Both the position numbers and the translations under genes were made by a program. The notes below the pieces were generated by a model. The model was not told the origin of the DNA, did no database searches, and was given only the letters and a program-made list of their open reading frames with translations. Below, one piece after another: positions 48,031 to 60,000 of a stretch of 64,000 nucleotides of DNA (position 1 is the stretch's first letter; each line of letters starts with the position of its first letter). Origin of the DNA: Platynereis dumerilii (taxonomy: Eukaryota; Annelida; Polychaeta; Phyllodocida; Nereididae); the NCBI GenBank assembly GCA_026936325.1, contig JAPTHN010000001.1, positions 73,898,380 through 73,962,379 on the forward strand, given 5' to 3'.

Positions 48031-51000
48031 ATGGCGTCAGATGAGGAGGCAGGTGCCAACGTGGAAGAAAATATCCTTTATGACCTGACAATCCACTCAG
48101 AATGGCCTCAAGAACCCGAAATTACTGTACGTGAATGTTTTGTGCATTTGAAGAAGTACTTTTCCTTGCCTGCCACAGTGTCTAAGAATGGTTAAACAGG
48201 AAAAATTGAAGGTTCTCAACCACTGTCATGGCTGAGTGGTCACATCTGACAGGTGTCAAATGACACTTGACAGATTAGTGATTTGTCAACTTTCAGATCT
48301 TTGATTTAATGTTTCTTTATCATAGTTAGTGTATGTGATAAGTCACAACTTAAGGAATGTATTCTTCGATGCGCTATTCCGGCCAGGGACACCGATTCTG
48401 GCCTCAACTTCAGTTATCACTTATCACTATCACTATCAGTAATTTTCGTTCATTCATGCCGTTTTCAATGATAATGGTCATGGATTAATGCGTAGTGGAA
48501 ACTGATTCTGAATGTGTGATTCGGAATGATGCAATCTGTCATTGATCGGTCAACTTCAGACCACCATATAATTAGAGACCAAGAGTTCATGGTAACCACT
48601 AACCACTGTTTAGTTTCGCAATGCCAAATAGATATATATGCAATCACGAACTGAATATATCCATGGTATAATAGGCATTGGTTCAGGAGTCTCGCAAATA
48701 TAAACTGCAATGTTTTTCGGTTTGTCTATTTTCAGAACAAGGTTCCAAAAGAGAAGCAGCAGGTTTCATTAGCTGGCCGTGTAAAATCTACAGCCTACAG
48801 TAAGTTATAAATCAAGTGGCCAGACAGTAGACAATAACAGTATCTTGTTTGATAAACTGACATTTGATGATCCTTCTGATCTTGCATTTTTCAGTTTCAA
48901 CATGGACTGTCCTTCGCACTCTGGGTGTCCAGCCCACCACCACAAGCCCCTGCACGCTTCCTGCAGAACTTGTGAGACTGGTGTCTGGAGAGATGAGCTG
49001 GCACTTCGCTGTTGCAAGGTGAAAAAAGAAATATCCTCTTGTTTGTGTTATTTATCATGGCAGGTCAGACCGCCACAAAATTTTGAAAAAGGATTAATTT
49101 TGTAAGTGCTTGTGATCATTTTCTTTTCAGGGATGGTCAAAATGTTGCAATCCTCCAGGATCAAACATTGGAAATAAGGTAAGGGCCATACCATGACTAT
49201 GATTAATTTCTTACGAAGGTCTGACTGTTTTGGCAATTCAGGAGGGTAAAGGTATTATTACCCTCAATTGCCTTCAGGATTATTGAAAAATTTTCAGGGT
49301 GAAACGAAATTGACGTGATTATAAATGTGAAGTTTTTAAAAATTTGTATTGGAGAAAGAAATTGAAGTGAAAAAGATCAAGCTAACAACAACTGTTGATT
49401 TATTAAACATTTTGCGAAATTCTACTTCTGTTTCTAGAGCTGCCAGGGATGAATATGCCTCGGTCGTCAGTAAATGCAATGTCGGTAAAGACATCTATCC
49501 GCAGTGGAGACAGGTTGCCTGGAGTTTGGATGGCGATATGGTGGCTGTGTCTAACTCTAATGGAAAAGTTCAACTCGTTGACATCATGGGGACGCCGATA
49601 TGTACCCTGCCTAATGTGAGTAAAAGAAAATGCATGAGGAATTTGTGAATATTGTCAATTCATGTTGTTCTTGGATAATGTTTATTGTTGCGTACAGTAT
49701 TATTATTGGCACTTCAATGAGTTGTGATATTTCAGGTCGTGTCCCAAGGGCCGTCAGAGGTAAAAAAGAGCTGTCAGACTTTGTCAGAACTTCTCTTATC
49801 TACAATATCTTTGATATCTCACCTATTATAATGAAGCCTTTGAATCTTAATTTTCAATCTTCACTTTTAAAAATCTCAAACGTTATAAAGCACCAGAAAC
49901 CAGAATATAAGACACATTGCAAAATTCATAATCTCTTGATTTCTTGTGGGACTCTCTTTCCTATTTCTACAAAAATTTGTGAGAAATATTTTTGAGAGAC
50001 TTTACTTAAGAATTTGGCTCTTTAGATAAGATAGGATTTCATTTCTGAAATTTTCTGTCTTTTTCTGAATCACTATAATATTCGAAGGCTTCTACATTTG
50101 TGAATTGTCATGTATCAATACTACATCTATTAGCAGTTAGGAAATTCTAACTCTATTTGATGGATTTTAATGGCAGACTTAGTTTACGTGCCTGCTTCTT
50201 GGCAGTTTTAGCCAGGTTCTCGGTGATTGTATACTGACTTGTTTGGAAGAATGTGGATTGTAATATACCACTGTAGTCTGTCTCATATATCAGATGATCA
50301 GCATGAACACCCTGAAACAGAAAGTGAAATTTTTACAAATCGCAAAAATTCAATGCTCTGCCATTAGAAATCTTGTTGGTTTGTTTTGAGTTCTTCCAAT
50401 ATTTTAACCCTTCGATTCTGAATGTATTGTTTTCTATGAAGCTTTACATTTGACTTGCTTGTATTACGCTTGGACATTTTAGTTTGTGATGCAGTTTGGT
50501 TCTTTCTTTGCTTGAGCATGTACAACATAATATATCGTGTGGTGATGCCGACATAACCCTGTAGAAAGAATTGTGAAATGCAGGTTTGGGAGGTGTGACT
50601 AATTCTCATTTACGTAAAACAAATGTGTCATCATCATGAAATATACAGGCAGATTTATGTTGCACATGCTTTTCTGATTGGAGTATGATAGAAGCACTAT
50701 ACAGATCACACCTATGATGTTATGCAAGTAATTGTCTCCGGGGAGATGCATGAATTCACGATTGAGAGTTCTCCGAGAAAATCCCACCATAATAAATAAT
50801 ATTATGTTTGTTTGGCTGGAGATAAGTCTCCGTTAAAGTGACATGGTTGTGCTGTGTTTGATAGGAGTAAATAGTGAATGTTCAATGGCAGTTCTAAAAT
50901 ATCTCCTCTGCCGTTATTTTCTAAGGTTTCTGGAGCAATCCCAAGCATTCCTGTGGATCTGAGCAACGCTGTCGTCAGTTTGATATTTCGTGAAACTAAG

Positions 51001-54000
51001 CATGAGGGAGACTGGTAAGAATCTTTTCTTTTTCTGTAAATGACCTGACATGAGTTGATATACTGATATTTTAAAATTGCCTTAACATAAAATTTTCTTT
51101 GCTATCATTCTGAGTTCAAGTAAATGTGGTTTTCCAGGTCCGCAGAACTGACTGTGATCAATTACCAAGGTGGACTAAGAAGCTATGCGATCAAGTGAGT
51201 CATTTTTGCGGCAATGGTCATTTTCGTAGCCATGTAGCCGTTCAAGAGCAATTACTGAAAAAAGAAATCAAGTTGCTGTAGTCTGAAAAAGTTATATCCA
51301 ATAATTTTCACAAAATGGTGTTTATAGAAAACGGTGGTTGGCTACTCTATTTCTTTTCCATTACTTTTTGCAAATTAATTGATCCTCTGACATAATTTAA
51401 ACATTTGTTACTTTCAGTCGAGATGGAGAATACAAGCTGTTGCATGAGTTTGTCTTCAGTCACCACTACCCGAGAGGAGTAAGTGCGGCGGTGTATCACG
51501 AGGGCCACAGCATTCTTCTGCTGGGAGGCTGTTCTGATATGGACGCCACCGTTCCTGAGAAGCAAAATCCTAACACGGCCATGCAGCAAGGAATAACAGC
51601 CTGGAGGGTCTTGTCTGATCTCCCCTACTACAAGCTGGTGACTGATTACGAACAGGATTTGCTCATGGTACAAATGTCTTATGATCTTATGATTCAAAGT
51701 TGTTTACTCAAGATTTTAAGACTCACTGACTCAAGTAAATAAAATATGTGCAGTGTAATTGTCCCCAGATATTGAGAGTTGAAGATCTTTCTACAAAATT
51801 AAGCTGGAACTCTTAATTTGAAGCTGCCCTGAAGTCTGCTTATATCAGTACACTGTATAGTTTGTCATTGGTTTGCGAAGTTGTAATGTATGTGTTTGCT
51901 AAAACCTTGTACTGGTTGTTTCATTGGTATATGTCTGGGGTTGAAAATAGGATACGCGGTATAATTTCTGTCTTACGTTTTTGCTTCTCTTATTTTAGGG
52001 CCAGAAAAAGGGTCTGTTCAAGCGACTGAGGCAGCTCTACCCTGCATGGCAAACTGCAGTTCAGGTATGTTTCTCTTGTATTTCTGGCATTTGTCATATC
52101 TGTAATGATTTTGTTGAGACAGTAACTGTTAAGAGTTGATATAATAATTTCATCTACTTTTCAGGAGGGAATTTACAAATTGAAAATTTCCACAAAAGGC
52201 GATCAGTTAGCAGCGGTCCATTATTCTGGTGCTTACTCCCTGTGGGACCTGCCATCTCTGCGCTTGAGGAACTATTGGACGCTGGAAGATCAGGTATGTG
52301 AGCATGGAACTAGCGCAAAGTTGAGCTACCTTTCAGAGGCTCTCTCTGTGGCGCAGTTGATGTCTTTGAAATTGCAAAATAATTACGGTAAAAGTTTTCA
52401 TCATTAATTTTCTTTTGCAGCCTGATTATGATAGTGTCAACTTGGAAATTGCTGAAAATCCAAAGAAGAGAAAAGTCATGAAAGGTACGTTATATTCTGG
52501 TTTTGACAATTTTTACAGATATTTCAAATCTTGTCATCTACTGTTCTGGCATTAAATGTCCTTGATTCTGTCTTAACAGTTAACACATGTACAGGATTGA
52601 AAGAATTGAATTGAATGTAACTTAAATTGTAAAATGCTAGCATTTCTTCAATGAGTGATTGTGACATTGTGTTAATCAAAAGGTTAAGCATGACGTTTAC
52701 TGTTTGGTTATTTCAGAACACCTTTCAGCTTTTAACCTGGTAGACTCCAACTGGTGGTCCAATGAAGCAGTGATTCTTGCGAGAGGCAATGGCGCAGTGA
52801 CGGTGTCTTCTGCGGAGAGTTTGTCAAATCTTTTGGGAAACAGTCCTGAGTGGTTTGAGCCGTGCCCTAGGGTGACTCCAGCCATTGAAGGAGGATTTCT
52901 GGGTCTTGAAGTAAGTGCACATGGAATGTCTCTTGGTGTCTGGACACCTCTGAAAGAAACAGAGAGAAGGATAGACATGTAAGCGGAACAGCTTCTCTGG
53001 TACATTGATAATAAACACACACACAAAAGTGCAGCCCTCTGAGGCCTGTCCAGGGGGGGAGGATTGGTCTGGTGGTAGCGTGCTGGACTGCCAATCGCTG
53101 GGTCCAGGGTTCGAATCCAGCTCTTGCCGGGTCACCTGGGCCTATGTTGGACGGCTGTCTCAATCATCCTTCGCCTCATTGCCGTGTCCTCCTCCTGTCC
53201 TAATTAGCCTACCAAGTGCATAAATACAGGATGTAAAGCCCCAATCATCCATCCATCCTGAGGCCTGTCCTGACTGCTTATGAGGGTTGATTAATGAGTT
53301 GAGTGAGAAAGATTCCTCAGGTTATCAGGGATGTTGTGCACATGTCTATTCTCGTTAATGAGATATTTAGCAACCCCTTTTACCAAAGCCATCATCGCTC
53401 AGCAACCTTGGTTTTCACACATATAATAGGTTTTAGGACATGTTCTCTTTACAGAAACGCTTACAATTCAGATTCAGTAGAATACTATTCATTTGGGGTG
53501 GAGGGTTGGTCTAGTAGTAGTGTACTAGGCTGCTAGTCGCTGGGTCAGGGGTTCGAATCCAGCTCTTGCCGGGTCACCTGGGCCTATGTTCGACGGCTGT
53601 TTCAATCATCCTTCGCCTCATTGCCGTTTCCTCCTCCTGTACTAATTGGCCTACCAGGTGCATAAATACAAGACGTAAAGCTCCACTCATCCATCCATCT
53701 GCAATTGATTGGTTTCAGTGTGAATGCAAGTATTCCTCCCTGAAGCGAAGACATGCTGAAGAGGAAAATGAGCCAGAATATGATGACAGCGATGATGAGA
53801 GAGAAGCCATGGTCACCAGGGCCAAGAAATACACAAGACAAGTGCTCTACTATGTGACAGACAGCGAGACCTTCCAGCCTCCTCGCAAGAAGCCCAAGTA
53901 TGTCTGATGACTGTTAGATCTGAAAATTTCTTATTGAAGACTTTTGGGTAACCATGATGTATGACCCAAGCTGTGCGAAGAATTGAGAATTAGGAAAAAA

Positions 54001-57000
54001 TCAATTTGGTGCTATTTTAAAAGCACTTGTTAATTAAAATTTATCATTGTCTTCTTTTACCTTCTTTTTCTAGGTTAGTTACTCGCACTTACAGACTGAT
54101 ATGTCTGAAATCGACCACACCTGAGGAGTTGTACACTCGGAAGGTAAAGCTCTTAGAATGCTTTTTCTGAAGCATTGAATGTTTTCATTTTGAATGGCGT
54201 TTCCTGTTTTGTTAGCTGTTTGATGACCCATTCTGAGAAATTATTTTCCTCTGTAGATTGACAATGAAGAGTATGGAGAAGCTCTACAATTGGCAAAAAC
54301 CTATGGTCTGGACTCTGACTTGGTGTACCAGAGACAATGGCGCAAGACTCATGTGTCTGTGGCTTCTATTCAGGACTACTTGGTAAACTTTATTCCTTGA
54401 TTTTCAATTGATTTTCGACTATTTCTTAGCAGATATTCGACGTGCTTTTCAGCTTATGCTGTGGCTGGATAACAGGCCTACTGTTGAAAATTTGTTTAGG
54501 AACTGTTTTAAATGTAGAAAATAAGAGCTCAATTAAGATGTAAGTCTTTTGAAAGGTAAACTCTTCCAGTTTTCCAATCAAATGTGTTATCAGGATTTTT
54601 CTTTGATCATCTTTAACGGACAGTATACAGTGATTAGCATGGAAATCATCTTATGATTTAAATTGTGTCAATGTGGTGTTCAAGATATATGGCGATGTAT
54701 GTAAGTCTTCTTGCACATATATATTTGTTCCCCTGTTTGTTGAATGTGTGAATGTCTCCTTAATTTTCTTCAGTCCAAAATCAGCAAGCGTTCCTGGGTG
54801 CTGCATGAGTGCCTTGAAAGAGTTCCTGAGAACATAGATGCCATGAGGGAACTGCTGCAGTACGGTCTGAGGGGAACTGACTTGGAGGCTTTGATTGCCA
54901 TCGGCAAGGGAGAGGATGGTGGAAGGTCAGTTAATAGTTGAAAATTCTCATGAACTGTTGAGTTGCAATACAAAAATGTGAGCTGTGAATCAGAATGTAG
55001 TGAGTGAATGAGTGAGTTTGTGTTTTATGCCCCATCAGCACCAGTGTGGGCTATTTAGAGGCAAGAATCAGAATGTAGAGACTGAGGTAATATATCTTTA
55101 CAAACATGGCTGGGCATACGAGGGAATTCGGGTTGGCATCGCCTGGAAATTTCTAAATATCCCTGGAAATTTGTGAAGAAAGGTCCAAATTTTTTACTTG
55201 GAAGTTGTCGCTTGATTCGCAACCAGTTGTGGGAAATTTTGTCATACTTTATGACATTGCCTGGAAATTTAAATTTTCCAAGCCCTGTATACAAATATTC
55301 AGTTGGCAGATATCACTGAAATGTGTGTAGCATTGTCACCCAATTATGCTGTAGCCTCATACTTTGAAGTTTATTAATGATGACTCCCAGAGTAATAGGA
55401 TGTAATTTCTGATGTTCATTTTCGCAGATTTATCCTGAGCGACCTGGAGGGTGCCTATGAGCAGAATTTGAATGAATATGACGAAGAAGAAGAGGCTGAT
55501 GCCAAGCAGAGAGAGACAGAAAGAAGAGAAAGACTCCTCAAGGAGGTGGACTTCTCCAGGTGAGATTGTTAAGATCGAATAGGAGGGTTGCATGCAGAAA
55601 GTTACGTCTATCATTTAGCTATAGAAAGGCAGGCTAGAATCTACGATTTCTTCAGATTAGATTTAGTTTAGATTTGGCCATTGGGGGTAAGAGTATTAAT
55701 TACCAATAATTACCAATAAACTTGTTACTGATCTTTGTATTTTGCCTTCTTCATTTAGCCTCACCCTGGAGCAACGGGTTCTTTGCCTATCGAGGATGAA
55801 GTTGCTGCAGTATCATTATCGTCTTGCTACTTATGAGGTAAGACTCCAGTGGAAGATGGTTCCTGTCATTTAATACTCATTATTGCATTTGACTATAACT
55901 TGTACAGTTTCTGTAACTTCTTTATCTTTAGGAAATCCTAGGAGGCTTGCATCATGCTGAGGAACGTTTTGATCCTAAATTCTTTGAGAAGTTCAGGGCT
56001 GACAACATGGTTTCCATTGCCACTGATTACGCAAGGGTAAGTTCGATGTCTTTTGACTGCCTAAGATGCCTAAAGACTGTTATTTTCTTTCTCATGAATA
56101 TCTTTAGTGTTGCAACTGTACTTTTGGGTGTTGTGTATCAGTGACCACTGGTGGTCCTTTCTTGAAAGTGAAGCTTTACTAACACTGCTATGATGGAATC
56201 ATGGGATAGTAAAACTCAACAGCTTCCATCGGTCGGTCCACTAGAAGATTTCTCTTTTTTGGATAAAAATTATTGGCAGCTATTTCTAGTAGTGCATCCT
56301 GTCTGTGAGTAGAGAGGATGCTTTATGGCAGTATGCTCTGAAGTTTTATGAACAACCACTAGGGGCTGTCTATTCACACTTGTATATCTATGAGTACTGA
56401 CCTTGATGTAACAATGTTTTGACACAGATATCTGTATTTCTTTCAGAATGGGGATGCAGTTGCTCTGGACATTCTTCTGACATACCACACCGATGAACTC
56501 GCGAAAGACAGGTAAACTTATGAGACATGATGACTGTGTCAGGACTTGAATTTTGACTGAATTTCTGCTTTGCTCTTAATAAAACATGATTTACATAATT
56601 CGTTCAATCATATGAAAATGTTCATCTGATATTCGTTAAGAAGAACAGATGCTACACAGCTGTCTCTGGTTGCCTTTGCTAGGCTGTCAGGTCAGATTTC
56701 CGCATCCACCCTGAGGGGTGGTAAACGTGATTTGGCAGTCTTAAATGCAGGGCAACCAGAGGCAGCTCCTTTCACGCGCATGCATACCAATAATACCCTA
56801 TAAGACAGTACAAGCGTATGCAATTCGAATTTGGAGATTGCAGAAGCAGGGTCATTTTGCAAATAACATACAGATATGGTGCAAATGCAATAGTTGACCT
56901 TGTACATCTCACTTATTTTGATAATGTTCTGCCATGCAAAGTATTTTCTTTTTTATAGTATTTGCATATTTTGAAGAAATACAAAAATAGTGGGAGCCTA

Positions 57001-60000
57001 TGCCAAAGTCACATGACAAATTCCAATTAGAATACAACCATAGCAGTGATCACAAACTGTTATACATTGTTTGTTACAATGTGTGCTTTTAGCAGTTAGA
57101 CATGAGATAAAAATATATAAGAATTTGCAACTTATAGAACTAACAACACCCAACGATAACTGTGAATCTTGAGAAAATGTTTTTCATAGTCAACTGTCAA
57201 ATGTGATAGAATCTGTGATAAATATATCAAAACACACATGTCCAGGGCATTTCTTGGACTTGGTCATATGCTAGTATATGGATGGATTAAATCGATCTAC
57301 AAGCCCTGATATACTATGTCTATCAATGACTGGTACTTCCGCTCGTGGCTCCTTTACCTTAACTTTGACTTAACAACTTGTTAATTAGGTGTATGTTGTG
57401 TGCATTTCCATTTTTCTTGTGAGTTATCCAATTTAAATATCAGATCTTTTTCAATCAGTTTGAAGTACATTAATTTTTGATTTGACATGAATTTTCATAT
57501 TGTTGAAATTGTCAATTACATCACGGGCATTTGTTATATTAATCTTTCACATCTTACTGGGGTTGCTATTTACAAACTTTATTGTATGCTTGTACTGAAC
57601 TGTGATATTGCAAGCTCGAAAACAGTATGACCATACAATATAAGGCCTATATACTCGGGGCTCAGGAGGTTCTTGATTATCCCTTTTTGTATTTCTCTGG
57701 GTGGCCAATCGATAGCGGTCAATTTTGGCCTTAGATGGGTCTCCCTCATAATGATTAATGTATTATTTGTAGCTTTTTAAAATAGGTATGCTAAATTATG
57801 TATGATTCGTTATGTAAATAAAACTTCAATGTCTGTCTGTCTGTCTGTCTGTCTGTCTGATTCATATCGATGTTTCTTTTTCACGCAGGTTAGCTATTCT
57901 GGCCAATTTTCCTGAGACCATGTCACCCGATGAGTACAAATTTCTGCTACCTGTTGTTGAGTAAGTTGTCATATCTTTAAAAACGCTAATTTTTTTTTTT
58001 GGATTGCTTGCATCAAGCCAGTTTTTATATCAATGGCGTTTTGAGCATTGTTTATTAATTTTGAATGTGTTGATTTGATTGAATGGTTATTCTCAAGTAT
58101 TAAGAAATGCCTGATTTGATATTTTTTGCAGTAATGGAGAAGTAGTACCCTTGGATTCTCATAGGTGGCGAGACTTAGACTGGTGTGAACTACCGAAGTG
58201 CAAGTAAGAAGAAATTATTTTTTGCTATATTTTACATGATGACCAGTTTCCATTCTGAATCATTGCAATGCATAATATAGTTAAGTCCGTCGTAGAATTA
58301 TTACCATGATGATATGACTTATGTTGTTTCAGGAAAGCTGTGGAAGCTGATCCCCAAGACCCTGGTGCCTTCTTGTATGAAGATAACCCTGACTATCAGA
58401 AATTCAGGTATAACACATATAAAATTTGAAGACATGTTATTTAGAGATCTACTCCTAATTGGTAATTTGCATCAAATTGATTGCTGATTATATATGTATT
58501 GTCCAACAGGGAAGCTGAGGTGACGAAGCAGCTGGTCGGTGACTGGTACAGCGTGAGGGCACGGGAGATTGAATTCTTGTCAAGAAATGTTGATTACTCA
58601 AGTCTCCTGGTTAAGATAGGAATGGAGAACAGAGTAGAGGTGAGTACTAGTGCTACCGATTATTTTAAAAACATTATGAATATGATTTGTGTGGATTATT
58701 GTGTTCCTTTTGAGTACTGTTCCTGAAATTTAAACATGATTGTTCATTTGAAGCATAAAACTCATTATCTGGTCTTTTGTGGAGTTCTGTTCCATATGAG
58801 TATCAGTTGTATCTATCTTAGGACCTTCAAAAACTAAGAGATGACCTGGAAACCATGGAAACAGTAGTCTACCAGTGCTACGTGGATGACAATTTCACAT
58901 TTGAAGAATTCGAAAAGATGCCAGACATCGACAAGTTGAAATTCATAATGAGCAAGGTACGTGTTGCAATTGATAGATTTATTGGGCAAGATTAGTAACC
59001 AATGAAGTTCGGTAGTAGGGCTGAAGTAAAATAATGGTTAAGAGTGCTTGTTTGCACAACCACTGGCTCTTGGGGCGTGGGTTCGAATCCCACCCCGGAA
59101 CTCAATTTAATCCGAGCCCATGGGACATTAAATGGAGGCGGGTTGTATCCAGTGTTCTATGCTGGGGCAACTGAAAGACCCTGGGCATCCCTGAATTAAT
59201 AGGGTATGTACCAGACTCACAGTCTTCTCATCTCATCATCACACGGCCATCGCCTGCCTCGATATAGCCCACTGAGGTGCTGCAGAGGCATAAAACACAA
59301 ACAAACAAAAAAAAAAAACTGAAGTAAAAACTCAGGGGGCCTCAAATTCCCAGCCTCTGGATGAAGGTTTTGAAAAGGACGACCAGCTTTTGTCTGTGTT
59401 TTACAATGCAATAACAAGCTGGGCGCAGTCCATGTGGTAAAGGACCCCCGAAATCTGACAACAAATCTGGGATCCTGGTAAAGCTTATGTTTTATAATAT
59501 GAACTTTTTATTTATAGCCAGTTATGTATAATCGAATTGTCTCTTGCAGTCCACCAATGAGATGTACCCCAAGAACATCCGCCGCTGGCTTGTGCCGTTC
59601 TTAGACAGCTGTGAACTGAGGGAGAAGGGAAGTTACAACAAACTTCTGCAGGAATATCTGGTCACCATGGCTGAGGAGGACTTGACCAGATGCAGAAAGG
59701 TCTTTGAAGCATCTAAACCTGATGTAAGTGGAAGTTTGACAAGTCTTGAAATTAGGCCTTCAAAAATCTGAGATCTGGTTTTGTTGTGTTGCGTATCTTT
59801 AAGACTTTGCCTTGATTTCTCAGTGTTTGCTACCATATTGAAAATTAGTTTATATTCTGTAAGTATTGAAAATTAGGTCATTCTTATTTCCAGGCTGCCA
59901 GTCCTGTCATCAAAGGTCACAGAGAGTCATTGACTCTTGCTTTGGAGTGTGTCTACGCCTGTCAAAAGTAAGAATGTCTGTATAGCTGTGTTTGTGAAAC

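Noticed and set aside
47937-48059. Longer PPCDC start at 48059
   Set aside because: It would overlap NBAS exon 1 on the other strand and add ~40 residues not found in the family; the ATG at 47939 gives normal length.
53065-53138. tRNA gene suggested by A box and perfect B box
   Set aside because: The boxes belong to SINE-1; the sequence cannot form a full cloverleaf with a 3' acceptor stem, and it is flanked by a target duplication outside the whole 206-bp unit. The same holds for the B boxes at 53549 and 59081.
52697-53163. Minus-strand frames near NBAS exon 12
   Set aside because: Antisense of exon 12 and of the SINE-1 copy; no domain content.
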